Of a stretch of DNA of 60,092 nucleotides, positions 42,357-52,702 are shown one piece after another. The stretch spans positions 1 through 60,092 of the forward strand of contig LT649245.1 in NCBI GenBank assembly GCA_900128395.1. The letters run 5' to 3'. Source of the DNA: Stramenopiles sp. TOSAG23-2 (taxonomy: Eukaryota; Sar). The notes beneath the pieces were generated by a model, which was not told the DNA's origin, did not search any database, and saw nothing but the letters and a program-made list of their open reading frames with translations. Position 1 is the stretch's first letter, and each line of letters begins with the position of its first letter. The position numbers were made by a program, and so were the translations under genes.

Positions 42357-44891
42357 ATGACTGATAAGCTAAATCCACCTACGGTAGGTAGACAAACGAC
42401 GCAAGATCTACTGAAAGAAAGTGATTTACCTGCCATGTTTGAACGTCGCAGTATTGTATTGCAGCCAGAGGAAAGGGCACGACAAATGCCGCTGCAAAAT
42501 TTTTTGGAAAATATAGATTTCTTTCCATACAACGAACCAATTAAAGAGAGAAGAAGTGCGAAAAGTGGTATATGCACTATTTTGGCTATGATATTTGGAG
42601 TCATATTTAGCATTTTATTATTAGTTGAATTGATAGAAGCAAGAGAAACTATCAATAGGGAATATGTTCCCATGCCAAAAACACCCGAATGGCCAAATAT
42701 AACACAGCCTGTTCCACAATTTCTAATACAACCTGGGGGTGAAATGTGGAAAGAACCGTACAAAAATAATCCGAGTTATTATACTATTGAAATGAACCAT
42801 AATACCATTTGGGAAAGTTATAAATGTAAAAGGGCAACCGGATGCAAAGACAAAACACTTGTTAAATCAGGCGTGTGTGAAGTTTCATTAGGTTATGGCG
42901 ATAAATTGGAAGGATATTGTCCAGATGATCAGAGTAATCTTCCAAAAGTTTTAGGAATGTTTGAAGATCCGCGCTATGATTACATTACTATTGATGTTAC
43001 ACCATGCCGTGGGAAACCAACGTGTGCACCATTGTCTGATATCAAAGCATTGTTTTGGGGTAATCGAAGTACAGTTAGTATATGGACGCAGGAAGGCCAT
43101 GGCGATGATGTAAAATGGACATCGCGCGTTTATCGTAACTTTGAAAATGGATTTTGGGTTGGGATTGAAACATATTTTCAACCTAAACGACATCTTGAAA
43201 GAAATGTTTTTGATGCAATTCGTGTAAACTTTACGGAACTAGTCTTTCATCGCACTGAACTTCGTAGAGGTGTTCTTGAAGATGAAATTATGAGAATTTA
43301 TTTTCGAATGAGTACATCAGCTATTAAAGAAAATACAGTAGTGATGACATTTCTAGGGTTTTTAACAAAATTAGGTGGTATATTTAGTTTAGTTATTTTG
43401 ATCTTTGGTAACATGGGCCGGTTTTACAATCGTAGTAAATCATATGTCATACGACGTGCCAAGAAAAAAGCTCTTGCAAATGCACGTGGTAAAGAAATTG
43501 CGCCTTATAATATAGGAGAAATTGGTGCAAGACCAGGTACAGGAGGAAACACTGGACGATTATGGCAAAATGCAAAATGCTTTAGTTGTGGTAAACCAGG
43601 CAATATGAAACATCCTTTTTATCCAAATAGCAGACATCAGAAGAGAACAAATGATTCATACAGCCTTAATGGATTTTATTGTGTATGCAATACGCATAGA
43701 AATTATAGTCCAGATGGTAAAAAAAAACCGTATGTTTTACCTAATCAAGTTGTTCAACACCAAGGCAACAATACAGGAAATAATATTGAAAGACAGGTTG
43801 TTGTAGCACAAAGAGATTTCAAACCAGTTATGTATCAATGGCAACATCGTAATGATAATCAAGCATATTGGGAAAATTATGATCAACGATTATCTGGTTT
43901 GCTTGAAGATGCATTAGTAAATGGTGAATATTCATACTATGATAAGGAAACAGGAAGTGCATTTGATCTTCGTCAATGGAAACAATTTGAAGGAGACAAC
44001 ATCCATACAATTCAAAGAGTCTTTCGAGCACCAGATAAAGAAACACAAATATGGACATGTATTCAATGTGGATTGGTACAAAATGGAAAGCCTGAATGTT
44101 ATATGTGTGGATGGAAACGACCAAGTAGTGGTGGCGCTATACCAGTTGTCCAAGCTCAAGTATTAACTGATGAAACAAAGAAAAACAAAGATGGTTTGGA
44201 TGTTGTGCTCATCTTTGATTACAATCATGATGCATTGAAGCAATTTGGCCAACGAGCGACACAAAATATTGCACAATTGTTTAATCAATATGATGCTGCT
44301 CAACAAAATCTTGGCAACGAAGGGACAAAATTACGTATTGGATTTATCATAGTTGGAAAATATAATGATGATGTCAAGGATGTCAACGATGCGCAAAATA
44401 ACATTTTACCTATCAATGTCTTTGATCTGACTGATTCTGTTGAAGATATTGCTAAATTTTTGGATTTAAATGGCAAGCCTGTACAGCATGTACTCAATAA
44501 CAATGATAAACGTTTATCATATGAACTTGCTCTTTTCCAAGCACGAAAGCTTTCCTGGTTAGCAAATACAAGGAAAATCTTTTTATTTAGTAGCAACAAC
44601 GTCGTTCCATATGATAGAAATGAAAAATACAATATCATGCAATTGGAATGGAGACAAGAATCACAATTGCTTGCAGCATCTGGTGTTGTATTTTATAATT
44701 TCTTAAAAACCCAACAAACTAACGGAAGTGCGTGGCAAAAGTACATATGCAATTTAAGTGGTGGTACAGATGCTAAATATGATATAACGGGGTTGGAAGA
44801 TGTTATAATTAAAATGACCTTGTTGGGAATGAAAAAAAATATAAATCGTACAAATAAAAATGGTGATGATGAGCAGAAAGAAGGGAATTGA
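42357..44891 (+). CDS. Membrane protein with ectodomain, Cys/His cluster, WWE-like domain, RanBP2-type zinc finger and vWA-like domain (844 residues)
   Basis: The ATG at 42357 starts a ~70-residue cytosolic segment. TM1 is ~71-93 (GICTILAMIFGVIFSILLLV) and TM2 ~330-356 (FLGFLTKLGGIFSLVILIFG). The ~235-residue loop between has paired cysteines and N-glycosylation sites. Two termini inside with a luminal loop and an 'LGGIFS' second helix recall ERV41/46-type cargo receptors, but only in plan. The cytosolic C-half holds a Cys/His cluster (CFSCGKPGNMKHP ... FYCVCNTH, ~407-450). It continues with a WWE-like domain (~486-558: YQWQHRNDNQAYWENYD, YSYYDKETGSAFDLRQW, IHTIQRVFR). A RanBP2-type zinc finger follows (~563-590, W-T-C-x2-C-x10-C-x2-C), then a vWA-like domain (~612-820, GLDVVLIFDYNHDA). 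WWE domains read poly-ADP-ribose or occur in ubiquitin ligases, and RanBP2 fingers bind ubiquitin or RNA. The combined architecture is new to me. No known enzyme motif is seen. Confidence 0.85.
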   Translation: MTDKLNPPTVGRQTTQDLLKESDLPAMFERRSIVLQPEERARQMPLQNFLENIDFFPYNEPIKERRSAKSGICTILAMIFGVIFSILLLVELIEARETINREYVPMPKTPEWPNITQPVPQFLIQPGGEMWKEPYKNNPSYYTIEMNHNTIWESYKCKRATGCKDKTLVKSGVCEVSLGYGDKLEGYCPDDQSNLPKVLGMFEDPRYDYITIDVTPCRGKPTCAPLSDIKALFWGNRSTVSIWTQEGHGDDVKWTSRVYRNFENGFWVGIETYFQPKRHLERNVFDAIRVNFTELVFHRTELRRGVLEDEIMRIYFRMSTSAIKENTVVMTFLGFLTKLGGIFSLVILIFGNMGRFYNRSKSYVIRRAKKKALANARGKEIAPYNIGEIGARPGTGGNTGRLWQNAKCFSCGKPGNMKHPFYPNSRHQKRTNDSYSLNGFYCVCNTHRNYSPDGKKKPYVLPNQVVQHQGNNTGNNIERQVVVAQRDFKPVMYQWQHRNDNQAYWENYDQRLSGLLEDALVNGEYSYYDKETGSAFDLRQWKQFEGDNIHTIQRVFRAPDKETQIWTCIQCGLVQNGKPECYMCGWKRPSSGGAIPVVQAQVLTDETKKNKDGLDVVLIFDYNHDALKQFGQRATQNIAQLFNQYDAAQQNLGNEGTKLRIGFIIVGKYNDDVKDVNDAQNNILPINVFDLTDSVEDIAKFLDLNGKPVQHVLNNNDKRLSYELALFQARKLSWLANTRKIFLFSSNNVVPYDRNEKYNIMQLEWRQESQLLAASGVVFYNFLKTQQTNGSAWQKYICNLSGGTDAKYDITGLEDVIIKMTLLGMKKNINRTNKNGDDEQKEGN

Positions 44892-45660
44892 TATTTACGT
44901 GTAATAATATTTTTTAGTTTATCATAAACGCATATATATATTAAATTTTAACCAACAAATATAATAAGTATTTTCTCTGATATTATCCTTAATTTAAATT
45001 ATTCACCTATCACTTTCCTCGTTTGTTGTACTTGTTATACTAGAATATTAACCAGATATTCTGTGACAACTCCAAATCCCGTAGCGTCATGGGTTTTGGT
45101 TAAGTACAAGTTCTGTAGTCTCTTCTCCGAAGAACTATTTGATAGGCGCAATACATGAGGATATATATCAGGTGTATATTTTAATAATTTAAAAAATAAA
45201 ACTACACAGAATGGGAAAAACTTTTTTAACCAGGAATACATCTCGTTAAGGTTGCTAACATATATTAATATAATAATATGAGAATATGAGCTATATTATC
45301 CTTAACCTTACTGCAACAACTAGTTTTTTGCCGTGGATGGAAATGATGATGATGCAATTCTCAGACAATTTAGCAGGTAAATAGTACAGAACTCTTACCA
45401 AAAGCTGATTGCTGTTTTCTGGTTTGAGGAACAATAGTATACATATACTGTTGTCAGAGAGTCTCTGCTGTTGTGGTTATACCTGTAATAATACTGGAAA
45501 TTATTATATATAGTATACCAGGTGGTATTCACAAAGACTAAACTGTTTGTTCCATTCATCCACTCAGACAATATTTATTAATTTTGTTTTGTGACATATA
45601 AATTATATATACAATATATAGTGCGTGTTTTTCTCTCTCTTTCTCTGTGTGTGCAACAAC
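44892..45660. other. Intergenic, nothing firmly recognised
   Basis: 769-bp spacer. A minus-strand frame at 45035-45241 (68 codons) has slightly higher GC and one hydrophobic segment, but it is too short and isolated to call. ATTTTAACCA near 44945 weakly resembles the word shared by other 3' flanks. Confidence 0.4.
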
Positions 45661-47342
45661 ATGTTACCACCAATTGTTGGGAATGTTGAATGGGTTGTTA
45701 CCAAAGTCTCGTCTGTATCATCTGTTGGTGTTGGTATTTTTTTATTAAATGCTGCAGTGAATTATAGTGAAAATTTAATATTTGATAATATAGACCCTAC
45801 AACACATATAAGTGACGTTGGAGAAAAAACATATATGACGTTGGTGGATAATGCAAAAATGGCACAAATTGCTATGCAACAATTTGGTTGCTTCTTTTTA
45901 GATAAAAAAACCATGAAAGATGCAACGGAGAAACTAACAGATGTATTTGATATAACATTTGGCACTGCATATGTACATTTATCAACACTTGCTAAATATT
46001 TATTTGGTGAAGATTATGATAGAAACTAACAGATGTATTTGATATAACATTTGGCACTGCATATGTACATTTATCAACACTTGCTAAATATTTATTTGGT
46101 GAAGATTATGATAACAACAATAAATATAGAAATATTAATACAAAAACAAATCAATCAAAAATGCAATACGAGGATGATGATGAGAACGATATAAAATTAA
46201 CCTCGATAAACGTTGATATTAACGTCAATGACAATAATAATAACAATGATACAAATCGCAGTAATAATAATGCTCTTGATATATCTATAACTAAAAACAA
46301 AGATGAGGAGAATAAACCAGAAAATGAAACGTCGTTGAAACTTATAAAGAATATTGCATATATCTCACTGTCTACGTTAACATTAGGTGCAGCAACTGTG
46401 GCTTTCCTTCCATTATTTTCATTGCAATGTTTATGCAATCCGCGTTTAGCATTCCTAGGCAGCGTACGAGCAGCTACATTTACATTATTTATTTTAACAC
46501 ATCCAATTCATACGAAAAGTTTAATTGCATATTATGTATATGAAACGTCACAAACGTCGAAATTAGATGATGATATTAATCATGCCATTCGGCAAACGAA
46601 AATAAAAAGTATAAACAATGGCCAATTGTCCGGACCAGATACGCCAGCATCGTCGTCCAGCATCATAGTTATAGATAAACCAAAATCAATTATCAAAGTA
46701 CGTGTTGTGAAAGCTAATAATTTAAGAACTACAAAAGGTTTCTTTGGATATTGGAAAGAAAATCGTAGTCCATATGTTGAAGTTTATTTAACGTCAGTTG
46801 ATGAAGAGACGAAAGAACAATTTGTACAAAAAATAGGCAAAACTTCTACGCGCAATTCAACTGTAAATCCAAGCTGGGAACATAGCGATGAAGTGATCGA
46901 ATTTGAAGTATTAAACGATGATATCAAAACTGTTGTGGAAAAAATTAAATTTAAAATTTTCAGTGAAAGTGCACAACCAGGTGTTGGTGTGAAACATTTA
47001 GGTGATGCTGAGACTGATGTTCCTTCACCAATAAATGAGGAAACACAACAGTTTTTACAAAATCCAAATACGACACCAATTAAACAACGTAGTATTAGTA
47101 GCAATAGTAATGATGTTGATGAGGGTTTTGTATTGTCTGATGATGAAGGGAAAACAGAACAAATTGTTCAAACAAATATTACAATGCCCAAAGTCGATTC
47201 GCTTGAGAAAATTCCATTGTTTGTTACTCGATTAGACACTCGTGTTTTAACAATAATTGATCCACAAATGCCTGATGGTAATATTGACATTGGTACAATA
47301 ACTGTTAATATTGGTCATTTTATTGTTGATGAGACTTTGTAG
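45661..47342 (+). CDS. C2-domain membrane-associated protein, frame broken by a duplication
   Basis: The ATG at 45661 starts MLPPIVGNVEWVVTKVSS. A 92-bp tandem duplication near 46021 shifts the frame to a stop at 46029. Skipping one copy joins KYLFGEDYD to NNNKYRN and on into the long frame ending at 47342. The N-terminal ~120 residues are hydrophobic and helical in parts (VGVGIFLLNAAVNY). A low-complexity Asn/Asp region follows. Next is a hydrophobic stretch that may dip into a membrane (YISLSTLTLGAATVAFLPLF, then AATFTLFILTHP). The C-terminal half begins a C2 domain: IIKVRVVKANNLRTTKG, SPYVEVYLTSV, KTSTRNSTVNPSWEHSDEVI, EFEVLND. NPSWEH is the strand-4 signature of C2 domains. A complete set of calcium-binding Asps is not evident, so lipid binding may be calcium-independent (inference). 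Tethering or lipid transfer is possible but not shown. Confidence 0.7.
45929..46112. repeat. Exact tandem duplication, period 92
   Basis: Lies inside the C2-protein gene and causes a frameshift (92 is not a multiple of three). Confidence 0.95.
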
Positions 47343-47460
47343 AAAAGGGGGTGAAGAGATGCATATATATCTCTTTACTCTGCTGTGTGTGTGTGTGTTT
47401 GTGTATCAAACAGCACGGTGGTTTGAACCACGAGAAAATGATGATAAAATTAAAATTAAA

Positions 47461-48651
47461 TTACAACAAACTTTCGTATCTTTTGTACATGAATTCAGTT
47501 TTTTTTGCATGCCTAACTGCATCACTTGCAATTAATTCTTGAATACGTTTTAATTCAGTTTGTGGCCAACTACTTCCATGCTCAAATGTTTGTTTTGCTA
47601 TATGTTTGTAATATGGTAACATTTTCACCGCTAATTTTTGTTTACTACTAACAATAATATTATTCACGTCGTAAGTGACTGCCTTGTCTTCCGTATCATC
47701 TTTCTTATCTATCGTTGTCATTTTTTCAATATCATCAAATTCCTTCATGGCTTCTTCTGCTACTTTCATATTATTATCAAAGATGGAATCCATAAATCTT
47801 GCAGCGCAATCTTGTAAATTTGTTGTTGTGCCAGCATAATCTAATACATTTCCTCCTGTCATTCGCAATGCACCTGATGCTTTATTGAGGTAATGTACAT
47901 AATTTTGTGGAGAATATCCCTCGTCATAAATACGAGGTACATCACTAAATTCACCAGATGGAAAAAATAATATTGTAGGATAACTAGTAACCCCGTATTT
48001 CAATGCATATTCTGGATGGTTTTCAACATCCATTTTACCTAATGTAATATGATCATCCGATCTATATGTTTTTGCAACAATGTCATAATCTTTTAACAAC
48101 TGTTTGCTTTCTTTACTAAAATCAGCATAAAAATAAACCATAACATTTTGTTTTTGATCCAATACGATTCCATCAAAATTTAATGGAGTCAACTTTACCA
48201 CATATGTTTCTGCTGGTCGTATTTGTTTATTTAAGTTTAATTTTTTATTGACAAAAGCAACCATATCCTCCGCATTTCTTCCACCTTTGAATCGTTTTGG
48301 TGTATTTGGCGCCCCTTTTGCATACCATTTAAGGGTTGGAAAACCAGTGATTTCATGCCTGGAGCTTAATGCTTTTTCTTCATCTGCTTTTACTTGTGCT
48401 ATGATAACACCGTCACTTGGTCTAAATGTTGCTGCAACTTTTTCAAGTTCTGGATATACTTTTTGACTATGCCTGCACCATGGCGCAGCAAATAAAACAA
48501 GTGCACTACGTTCACCATCCATAATCATATTCCAATTTTCATCATCAAGCAACACTATTGAAGAATATTTACCATGTGCCGTTCCAGATACATTAGTTGT
48601 ATGATATAAACATAGTACAATAATAAATGTTATAATAGTTTGTTTATTCAT
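47461..48651 (-). CDS. ER-targeted PDI-D/ERp29-like thioredoxin-fold protein with degenerate active sites
   Basis: The ATG at 48651 starts a signal peptide (MNKQTIITFIIVLCLYHTTN). The first thioredoxin domain has LVLFAAPWCRHSQKVYPELE, where the usual C-x-x-C is C-R-H-S, so the resolving cysteine is lost. It ends with the cis-Pro block GFPTLKWY and FKGGRNAEDMVAFVNKKL. The second domain has VMVYFYADFSKESKQLLKDY with no active-site cysteine, yet keeps TSYPTILFFPSG. The C-terminal ~110 residues are an all-helical domain with AARFMDSIFDNNMKVAEEAM, like the D domain of ERp29/ERp38-type PDIs. The chain ends YESLL with no KDEL-type retrieval signal. It is therefore probably a chaperone or single-thiol redox factor rather than an oxidoreductase (inference). 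The 5' half lies in a perfect palindrome that produces a second, partial copy. Confidence 0.9.
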   Translation of the reverse strand: MNKQTIITFIIVLCLYHTTNVSGTAHGKYSSIVLLDDENWNMIMDGERSALVLFAAPWCRHSQKVYPELEKVAATFRPSDGVIIAQVKADEEKALSSRHEITGFPTLKWYAKGAPNTPKRFKGGRNAEDMVAFVNKKLNLNKQIRPAETYVVKLTPLNFDGIVLDQKQNVMVYFYADFSKESKQLLKDYDIVAKTYRSDDHITLGKMDVENHPEYALKYGVTSYPTILFFPSGEFSDVPRIYDEGYSPQNYVHYLNKASGALRMTGGNVLDYAGTTTNLQDCAARFMDSIFDNNMKVAEEAMKEFDDIEKMTTIDKKDDTEDKAVTYDVNNIIVSSKQKLAVKMLPYYKHIAKQTFEHGSSWPQTELKRIQELIASDAVRHAKKTEFMYKRYESLL

Positions 48652-49213
48652 GTTTTTTTTATTCAAATAATTTATAATTATATATAATTATATATAATTA
48701 TAAATTATTTGAATAAAAAAAACATGAATAAACAAACTATTATAACATTTATTATTGTACTATGTTTATATCATACAACTAATGTATCTGGAACGGCACA
48801 TGGTAAATATTCTTCAATAGTGTTGCTTGATGATGAAAATTGGAATATGATTATGGATGGTGAACGTAGTGCACTTGTTTTATTTGCTGCGCCATGGTGC
48901 AGGCATAGTCAAAAAGTATATCCAGAACTTGAAAAAGTTGCAGCAACATTTAGACCAAGTGACGGTGTTATCATAGCACAAGTAAAAGCAGATGAAGAAA
49001 AAGCATTAAGCTCCAGGCATGAAATCACTGGTTTTCCAACCCTTAAATGGTATGCAAAAGGGGCGCCAAATACACCAAAACGATTCAAAGGTGGAAGAAA
49101 TGCGGAGGATATGGTTGCTTTTGTCAATAAAAAATTAAACTTAAATAAACAAATACGACCAGCAGAAACATATGTGGTAAAGTTGACTCCATTAAATTTT
49201 GATGGAATCGTAT
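48162..49213. repeat. Perfect 2 x 526-bp palindrome (head-to-head inverted duplication)
   Basis: Bases 48162-48687 and 48688-49213 are reverse complements centred at 48687/48688 with no spacer. The centre is an AT-rich self-complementary stretch (TATAATTATATATAATTATA-like). Past 49213 the right side differs by one base, then joins a different gene at ~49222. Spacer-free inverted duplications are typical of amplification foldback chimeras; a real inverted duplication is the alternative. Confidence 0.93.
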
Positions 49214-49236
49214 TGAATCAAAAATCATTCCATTGA
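48724..49236 (+). pseudogene. Inverted partial copy of the PDI-D-like gene
   Basis: The first ~163 codons of the PDI-like gene are repeated on the plus strand from the ATG at 48724, including the signal peptide and CRHS thioredoxin domain. Identity ends at LNFDGIVL; the next residues (NQKSFH, then stop) come from the antisense of the neighbouring gene. The second thioredoxin and helical domains are absent, so it is not functional as assembled and is probably a chimera artefact. Confidence 0.85.
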
Positions 49237-50551
49237 AACGATAAAAAGAACTTGATTGACATTTAATAATTTCATATAATGAGTTGTTAGAAATCTTAGA
49301 TGATGATTCTTCTTCATCATTATCTTCTCCTCCATGTAGTTCTTCAATATTATTATTATCACCCTTCTCCTCCTCCTCCTCCTCTAATCGACCAAGCAAT
49401 GCTATAATTGCATTTAATGTTTTTTGATGTGGATCTAAAAAAATAAAAAGACTATTACTTGTTGCACGTTTTATAATTTCTGGTAATAATTCAAATTGAC
49501 ATGCATTTGTTTCAAATACTACATATGAAAATATAAATAGATCAACATTGTTTACATGGTTTAATAAATCTTCGTTTATTTTATCACTTACATTACGTTT
49601 TAAATCACATTGTCGATATTCCATATTTATTTTAATTTTCTTATTCATATCATTGTCATTACCATCATTATTTGTCATTCCTGTTTTTTGTTGACATATT
49701 ATTGTTGTTTGTTTACAATTTTCATGTAATGTTTTAATATTTTTAATAGTTTCGACAAATGTATTATTATTATTATTATTTTCAAAAATTTCATCAAGTA
49801 ATGTAATAGATGTATTCCAACTTGTACTAAAATCATATGATATAGCATTAATACATTGAATATTTTCAATAAATGATGCAATAAATAAAATTGCACCAAT
49901 TAAATCATTTCCACATGCGCCACCAATTGATGCGATATTTAATTTCGATTTATTAAAAATATTATTATTATTATGATTATTATTATTAAAATCAATTCCT
50001 ACTATATTCTTGTTGTTCAAAGGAGATTTTGTTATATATTTATAAAGTGATGGTGCATTTTTTTCAATCTCTTTACGTCTTTCTGTATCTATCATGATAT
50101 ATAATAATACAAGAAACGTACTTTCTATTCGAGTTTCAAATTTATCAAAAATATATGCATCTGTTGCTTTTTTAACTTCTTCTTCTTTTACATCTACTAT
50201 TGAAATTTGATTAAAAAATTTTACTAAATCTTGATCTTGTACTATATCATTATTATTATTATTATTATCATTATTAATACTAATATTTGGAAAATGTTTT
50301 TCTAATCTTGATTTCAAAAACGACCACATCGCAACACTAGCATACGAAGATATATGGTCTATATTTACAATTGCAGTAGAGCTATGGTTATTTCCCTGCT
50401 TTTTTACATTTAATAATATTGTCTTTGCCATTTCATATTTTTCATTTCTTTTAAATTGTGTTTTTTTATTTTTTAATCTTCTTTTAATTAATTTTTTATA
50501 TGTATGGGGTTTCCCAACCTTTGGTTTTTTATTACTAGCTACTACTAACAT
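49223..50551 (-). CDS. Asn-rich SAM-dependent methyltransferase-like protein, 3' end lost at palindrome junction
   Basis: The ATG at 50551 opens a basic N-terminus (KKLIKRRLKNKKTQFKRNEK). Around residues ~195-340 is a Rossmann-like series: LNIASIGGACGNDLIGAILF (motif I, with a G-G-x-x-G-x-D core), a hydrophobic strand then AISYDFSTSWN (acidic motif II), MEYRQCDL (motif III) and VDLFIFSYVVFETNA (motif IV). This order fits class I methyltransferases. The substrate is unknown, and a catalytic NPPY-type motif is not visible. Asn runs interrupt the fold at several points. A Glu/Asp-rich region precedes the end. From base ~49222 leftwards the sequence belongs to the inverted PDI copy, so the genuine C-terminus (after FYRFNGMIF) is missing. 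The 28 residues that follow in frame are spurious. Confidence 0.65.
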
Positions 50552-50879
50552 TGTTGTTATTATTGTTATTATTATTATTATTAGTCGATGAATTTAATGA
50601 CGATGATGAAATTGTTGTTTGATTCTTATTTTTTCTATACATCTATGTGTGAAAGATGGTGCTGATTTGTATCTACTATTACTATCTTTCTATATGTTCT
50701 TGTTATATATCTTAAAAATGAATTAGAATGAAAAAATGATGAAAAAATAAAAAAACACAAATAATAAAAGAAGATACATATATATCGTGTAAGATAATAA
50801 TACAACCTTTTCAGATATATATATATAACCATATCATTGAGAAAAATTATCAACAGACACATATTAACAAACTCAAACC

Positions 50880-51183
50880 ATGCCGAGGAAAAATAAAAGA
50901 AAAAAAAAGAAAAATAATTCTATTGCAAGTTCGTTGGTTGCATCCATGAAGAATGGTACACTTGGTAATGATGATTTATTTGCTAATATTCAAAAACAAA
51001 TTAATGTTCAAGTAACAGAAGAAGAAGAAGCAAGAGAAGAAGATAAAAATAAAGAACAAACACCAGTTAAAGCTGGTGAAATAGACGATAATAATAATAA
51101 TAATAAACTTGTGATAACATCATCAGATGACAATAATGATAATAAGAAACCTATTATACATACACCACAAGGAAAGGAAGATC

Positions 51184-51231
<48 letters not shown>

Positions 51232-52022
51232 TAAATAATAATGTTATTATTGATGGTAAAAATGCGAAAGAAGTAAACAACAATAATAATAATATTACGT
51301 CAGAAGATTTTAGAACATATCAACAACAAGTAGGATTATTAAAAATAGACATTGATACGAATCATACAGAAATGAAATCAAGTAATAGCTATATTAACAA
51401 CAAAAGTAATTATGAATCATCAATTGATATAGATGAATCCAATATAATATTAAAAAATGATGAAAATAAAGAACGTGTAAAAAATAGAATACGTCAAAAA
51501 TTAATTCAAAGATCGAAAATATCAGATAGGGATATATCTTTTAAATTACAACATAATATTGGTGAATTATTAGGAAATTATGATTTAATCTCATTGGAAG
51601 TTCAAAAACATTTAGAAAGTGAAAATGAACAATCATTATATGCATATTGTAATTATGATATGAGTGATGAATATGTACGTAAATATACATATAAACAAGA
51701 ACAAATACAAAAACAGAAAGAAGATAAAAAAAAAAGGAAGAAGAATGAAGATATTAATAAGAAGAATATACAACAACATCATATGACTGATGTAAATTAT
51801 TTCAAAAATAAAAAGAATAATAATAATAATAGAAAGAAGAAAGAGGAAATTAATATTACAAATATTTTAAATAAACAAAATAAACAACGTTTATATGCTT
51901 CACGACAACGATTAAATGAACTTGAATTAAAATTAGAAATGAGAGAAGCAGCTGAAAGGCAAGTCCGTAAAGCACAATTAGCACGATTTTTAGCTCGTAG
52001 AACTGGTAGTAAATTAAAATAA
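50880..52022 (+). CDS. Lys/Asn-rich, probably nuclear protein, hypothetical (380 residues)
   Basis: The ATG at 50880 gives MPRKNKRKKKKNNS, a strong nuclear or nucleolar localisation-type sequence. A Glu-rich stretch follows (TEEEEAREEDKNKEQ), then long Asn runs encoded by an (AAT)n microsatellite at ~51184-51242. The ordered part seems to be ~195-260 (NRIRQKLIQRSKISDRDISF, LQHNIGELLGNYDLISLEVQ). The end is a basic helix (ASRQRLNELELKLEMREAAE, then RQVRKAQLARFLARR). No family is recognised. The C-terminal coding end is duplicated downstream. The gene diverges from the methyltransferase-like gene. Confidence 0.65.
51184..51242 (+). repeat. (AAT)n microsatellite encoding an asparagine run
   Basis: About 15 AAT triplets in frame, giving a run of Asn in the 50880 gene. 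Similar shorter AAT/AAC tracts occur in other coding regions of the window, so the bias is genome-wide here. Confidence 0.9.
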
Positions 52023-52196
52023 ATATATATATATACACTTCGATATATGTTTTGTTAACCGAGAGAGAGAGAGAGAGAGAGTAAAGCACAATTAGCACGA
52101 TTTTTAGCTCGTAGAACTGGTAGTAAATTAAAATAAATATATATATATACACTTCGATATATGTTTTGTTAACCGAGAGAGAGAGAGAGAGAGAGT
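51967..52196. repeat. Exact tandem duplication, period 114
   Basis: The last ~18 codons, the stop and the 3' flank with a (GA)n tract (51967-52080) are repeated at 52081-52196. Confidence 0.95.
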
Positions 52197-52463
52197 TTGA
52201 AGAAGAAAAAAACGAAAATTCTAATCAACAACGATGATGAAAATGTTTGATATGTTTTTCCATTGAATAATTAAAAATATATATCCACATTTATATTCAA
52301 GTTTATACCGACCAGGTACATACCTGTAGTAAATATTGTCTCCCATTATTATTACATCCACCACACAAATATTAATTATAGATACAATGTCCATCAGTTG
52401 TGTTGTAGAAAAAGAAAAATTCAACAACAAACATACAATTATAAAATATATTATACTGTATAC

Positions 52464-52676
52464 TATATTATCAGTATAGAAAGAAAGAAAATAAATATAT
52501 AAATATACATATATTATATTAAATTATATATATATACATACATACATACATACCATTATTTTATATATTATATTATCAGTATAGAAAGAAAGAAAATAAA
52601 TATATAAATATACATATATTATATTAAATTATATATATATACATACATACATACATACCATTATTTTATATATTAT
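52464..52676. repeat. Exact tandem duplication, period 105, upstream of APRT
   Basis: Non-coding AT-rich duplication including a (CATA)n tract. The region 52197-52702 otherwise holds no visible gene and should contain the APRT promoter. Confidence 0.93.
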
Positions 52677-52702
52677 AGATATATTATAGATATAATAAAA
52701 AC

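Noticed and set aside
45035-45241. 68-codon minus-strand frame with one hydrophobic segment
   Set aside because: Too short, isolated, with no family signal; kept only as a note in the spacer.
49124-49222. C-terminal residues of the methyltransferase-like frame after FNGMIF
   Set aside because: These codons are antisense of the inverted PDI copy and so are chimeric.
51184-51242. CRISPR-like or satellite array
   Set aside because: Simple (AAT)n microsatellite in frame; no spacers. No CRISPR array is visible anywhere in the window.
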